This document shows positions 4,817 to 5,081 of a stretch of DNA of 5,081 nucleotides, piece after piece (position 1 is the first letter of the stretch; the number at the start of each line of letters is the position of its first letter). The position numbers and the translations under genes are program-made. Under the pieces are notes generated by a model. It had not been told where the DNA came from. It saw only the letters and a list, made by a program, of their open reading frames with translations, and made no database searches. Source of the stretch: Akkermansia muciniphila. GTDB lineage: Bacteria > Verrucomicrobiota > Verrucomicrobiia > Verrucomicrobiales > V1-33. The stretch lies in the NCBI GenBank assembly GCA_943331195.2, contig CALQKQ020000292.1, positions 1-5,081 on the forward strand, read 5' to 3'.

Positions 4817-5081
4817 ATGGTCCCTCTTTTTCGTCTTAGGCGCGCGCTTGGCCGGTATGGCAGCGCTCCTGGATTTTTGCTAGGAGCATGCCTCGCGGCG
4901 CAGGCCTTTCCGCCGGCGCCGCATTATTCGCTTTATGGCATGGTGCGCGACCAGGTGGGTCAGGTGATTCGAGCGGAGGGCGCGGAGCTGATTTTGCTCA
5001 AAGGCGGGAAGGAGATTGGGCGCAGTCCGATCACATCGAGCCAGCTTGATCAGAGCTACGAGATGAACCTGCGCATCGACC
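4817..5081 (+). CDS. Exported protein, N-terminal part (88 codons visible); 3' end outside window
   Basis: The ATG at 4817 is chosen because an in-frame TAA lies at 4766-4768, no other ATG, GTG or TTG occurs between, and the protein opens with an export signal. That signal has a basic start (MVPLFRLRRALGR), a hydrophobic core (GFLLGACLA) and an AQA-F cleavage site near residue 30. LLGAC at 21-25 also fits a lipobox, so it could be a lipoprotein. After it come PPAPHYSLYGMVRDQVGQVI and a segment ending LDQSYEMNLRID, strand-rich and resembling the start of a carboxypeptidase-regulatory-like or other beta-sandwich domain. From recollection, HY.LYGMVRD.. openings occur in large secreted proteins of Verrucomicrobiota. 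No Shine-Dalgarno sequence is seen, and the 20 bases before the ATG are T-rich. The function is unknown, and it probably acts at the cell surface or outside. Confidence 0.75.
   Translation, partial: MVPLFRLRRALGRYGSAPGFLLGACLAAQAFPPAPHYSLYGMVRDQVGQVIRAEGAELILLKGGKEIGRSPITSSQLDQSYEMNLRID

Noticed and set aside
4473..4883. 136-codon frame ending in a hydrophobic tail
   Set aside because: It starts inside repeat copy 4 and overlaps the start of the exported-protein gene in another frame; the hydrophobic end comes from the T-rich leader.

Overview
The window looks like a GC-rich bacterial chromosome. The best guess at lineage is Verrucomicrobiota or a related member of the PVC group. This rests on the dense GC-rich hairpin repeats between genes and on a giant-protein gene lying next to a secreted beta-rich protein gene. 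It is an impression from style, not a proven assignment.

Layout. Bases 1-2845 (+) hold the last 947 codons of a very large protein whose start lies upstream of the window. Its architecture resembles the C-terminal half of Tc-toxin A subunits (TcA): an FDIDP-type segment, then a long helical and partly hydrophobic stretch, a helix with a TcA-like F..F.N..L...LFDLA...Y..A...Y.YE pattern, a beta-rich domain, and a W.L.IP...DI.L..RTYS end. The similarity was recalled from memory, not computed. Roughly bases 1090-1530 of this gene are visibly richer in A+T than the rest.

Bases 2846-4816 carry no convincing complete gene. They are a mosaic of GC-rich hairpins and diverged copies of one interspersed repeat of about 185-230 bp. 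Two copies lie on the + strand (3634-3989 and 4382-4566) and one on the - strand (3082-3290). A fourth - strand piece (3533-3600) keeps only the conserved right end. That end reads roughly CAACTCCCGCTTTTAGG in all four. The 3634-3989 copy is split by a 118-bp AT-rich insertion at 3785-3902, with 13-bp perfect terminal inverted repeats and an 8-bp direct repeat (CTCCCGAG) on each side. The other copies show what the uninterrupted site looked like, so this is a well-supported small non-autonomous mobile element (MITE-like). Between the copies lie three examples of a 19-bp 8-3-8 palindrome (CCCAGGGC-GTT-GCCCTGGG), other hairpins sharing a GTT/AAC loop, a 13-bp x 4 tandem repeat and a possible relic of a gene end on the - strand.

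Bases 4817-5081 (+) are the start of a second gene. It encodes an exported protein with a signal peptide or lipobox, then an HYSLYGMVRD-type segment that probably begins a beta-sandwich domain. A 10-bp palindrome and a 10-bp direct repeat sit just upstream of its start. The two genes point the same way but are almost 2 kb apart, so they are unlikely to share one simple transcript. Both may belong to a cell-surface or secreted large-protein locus, which is an inference.
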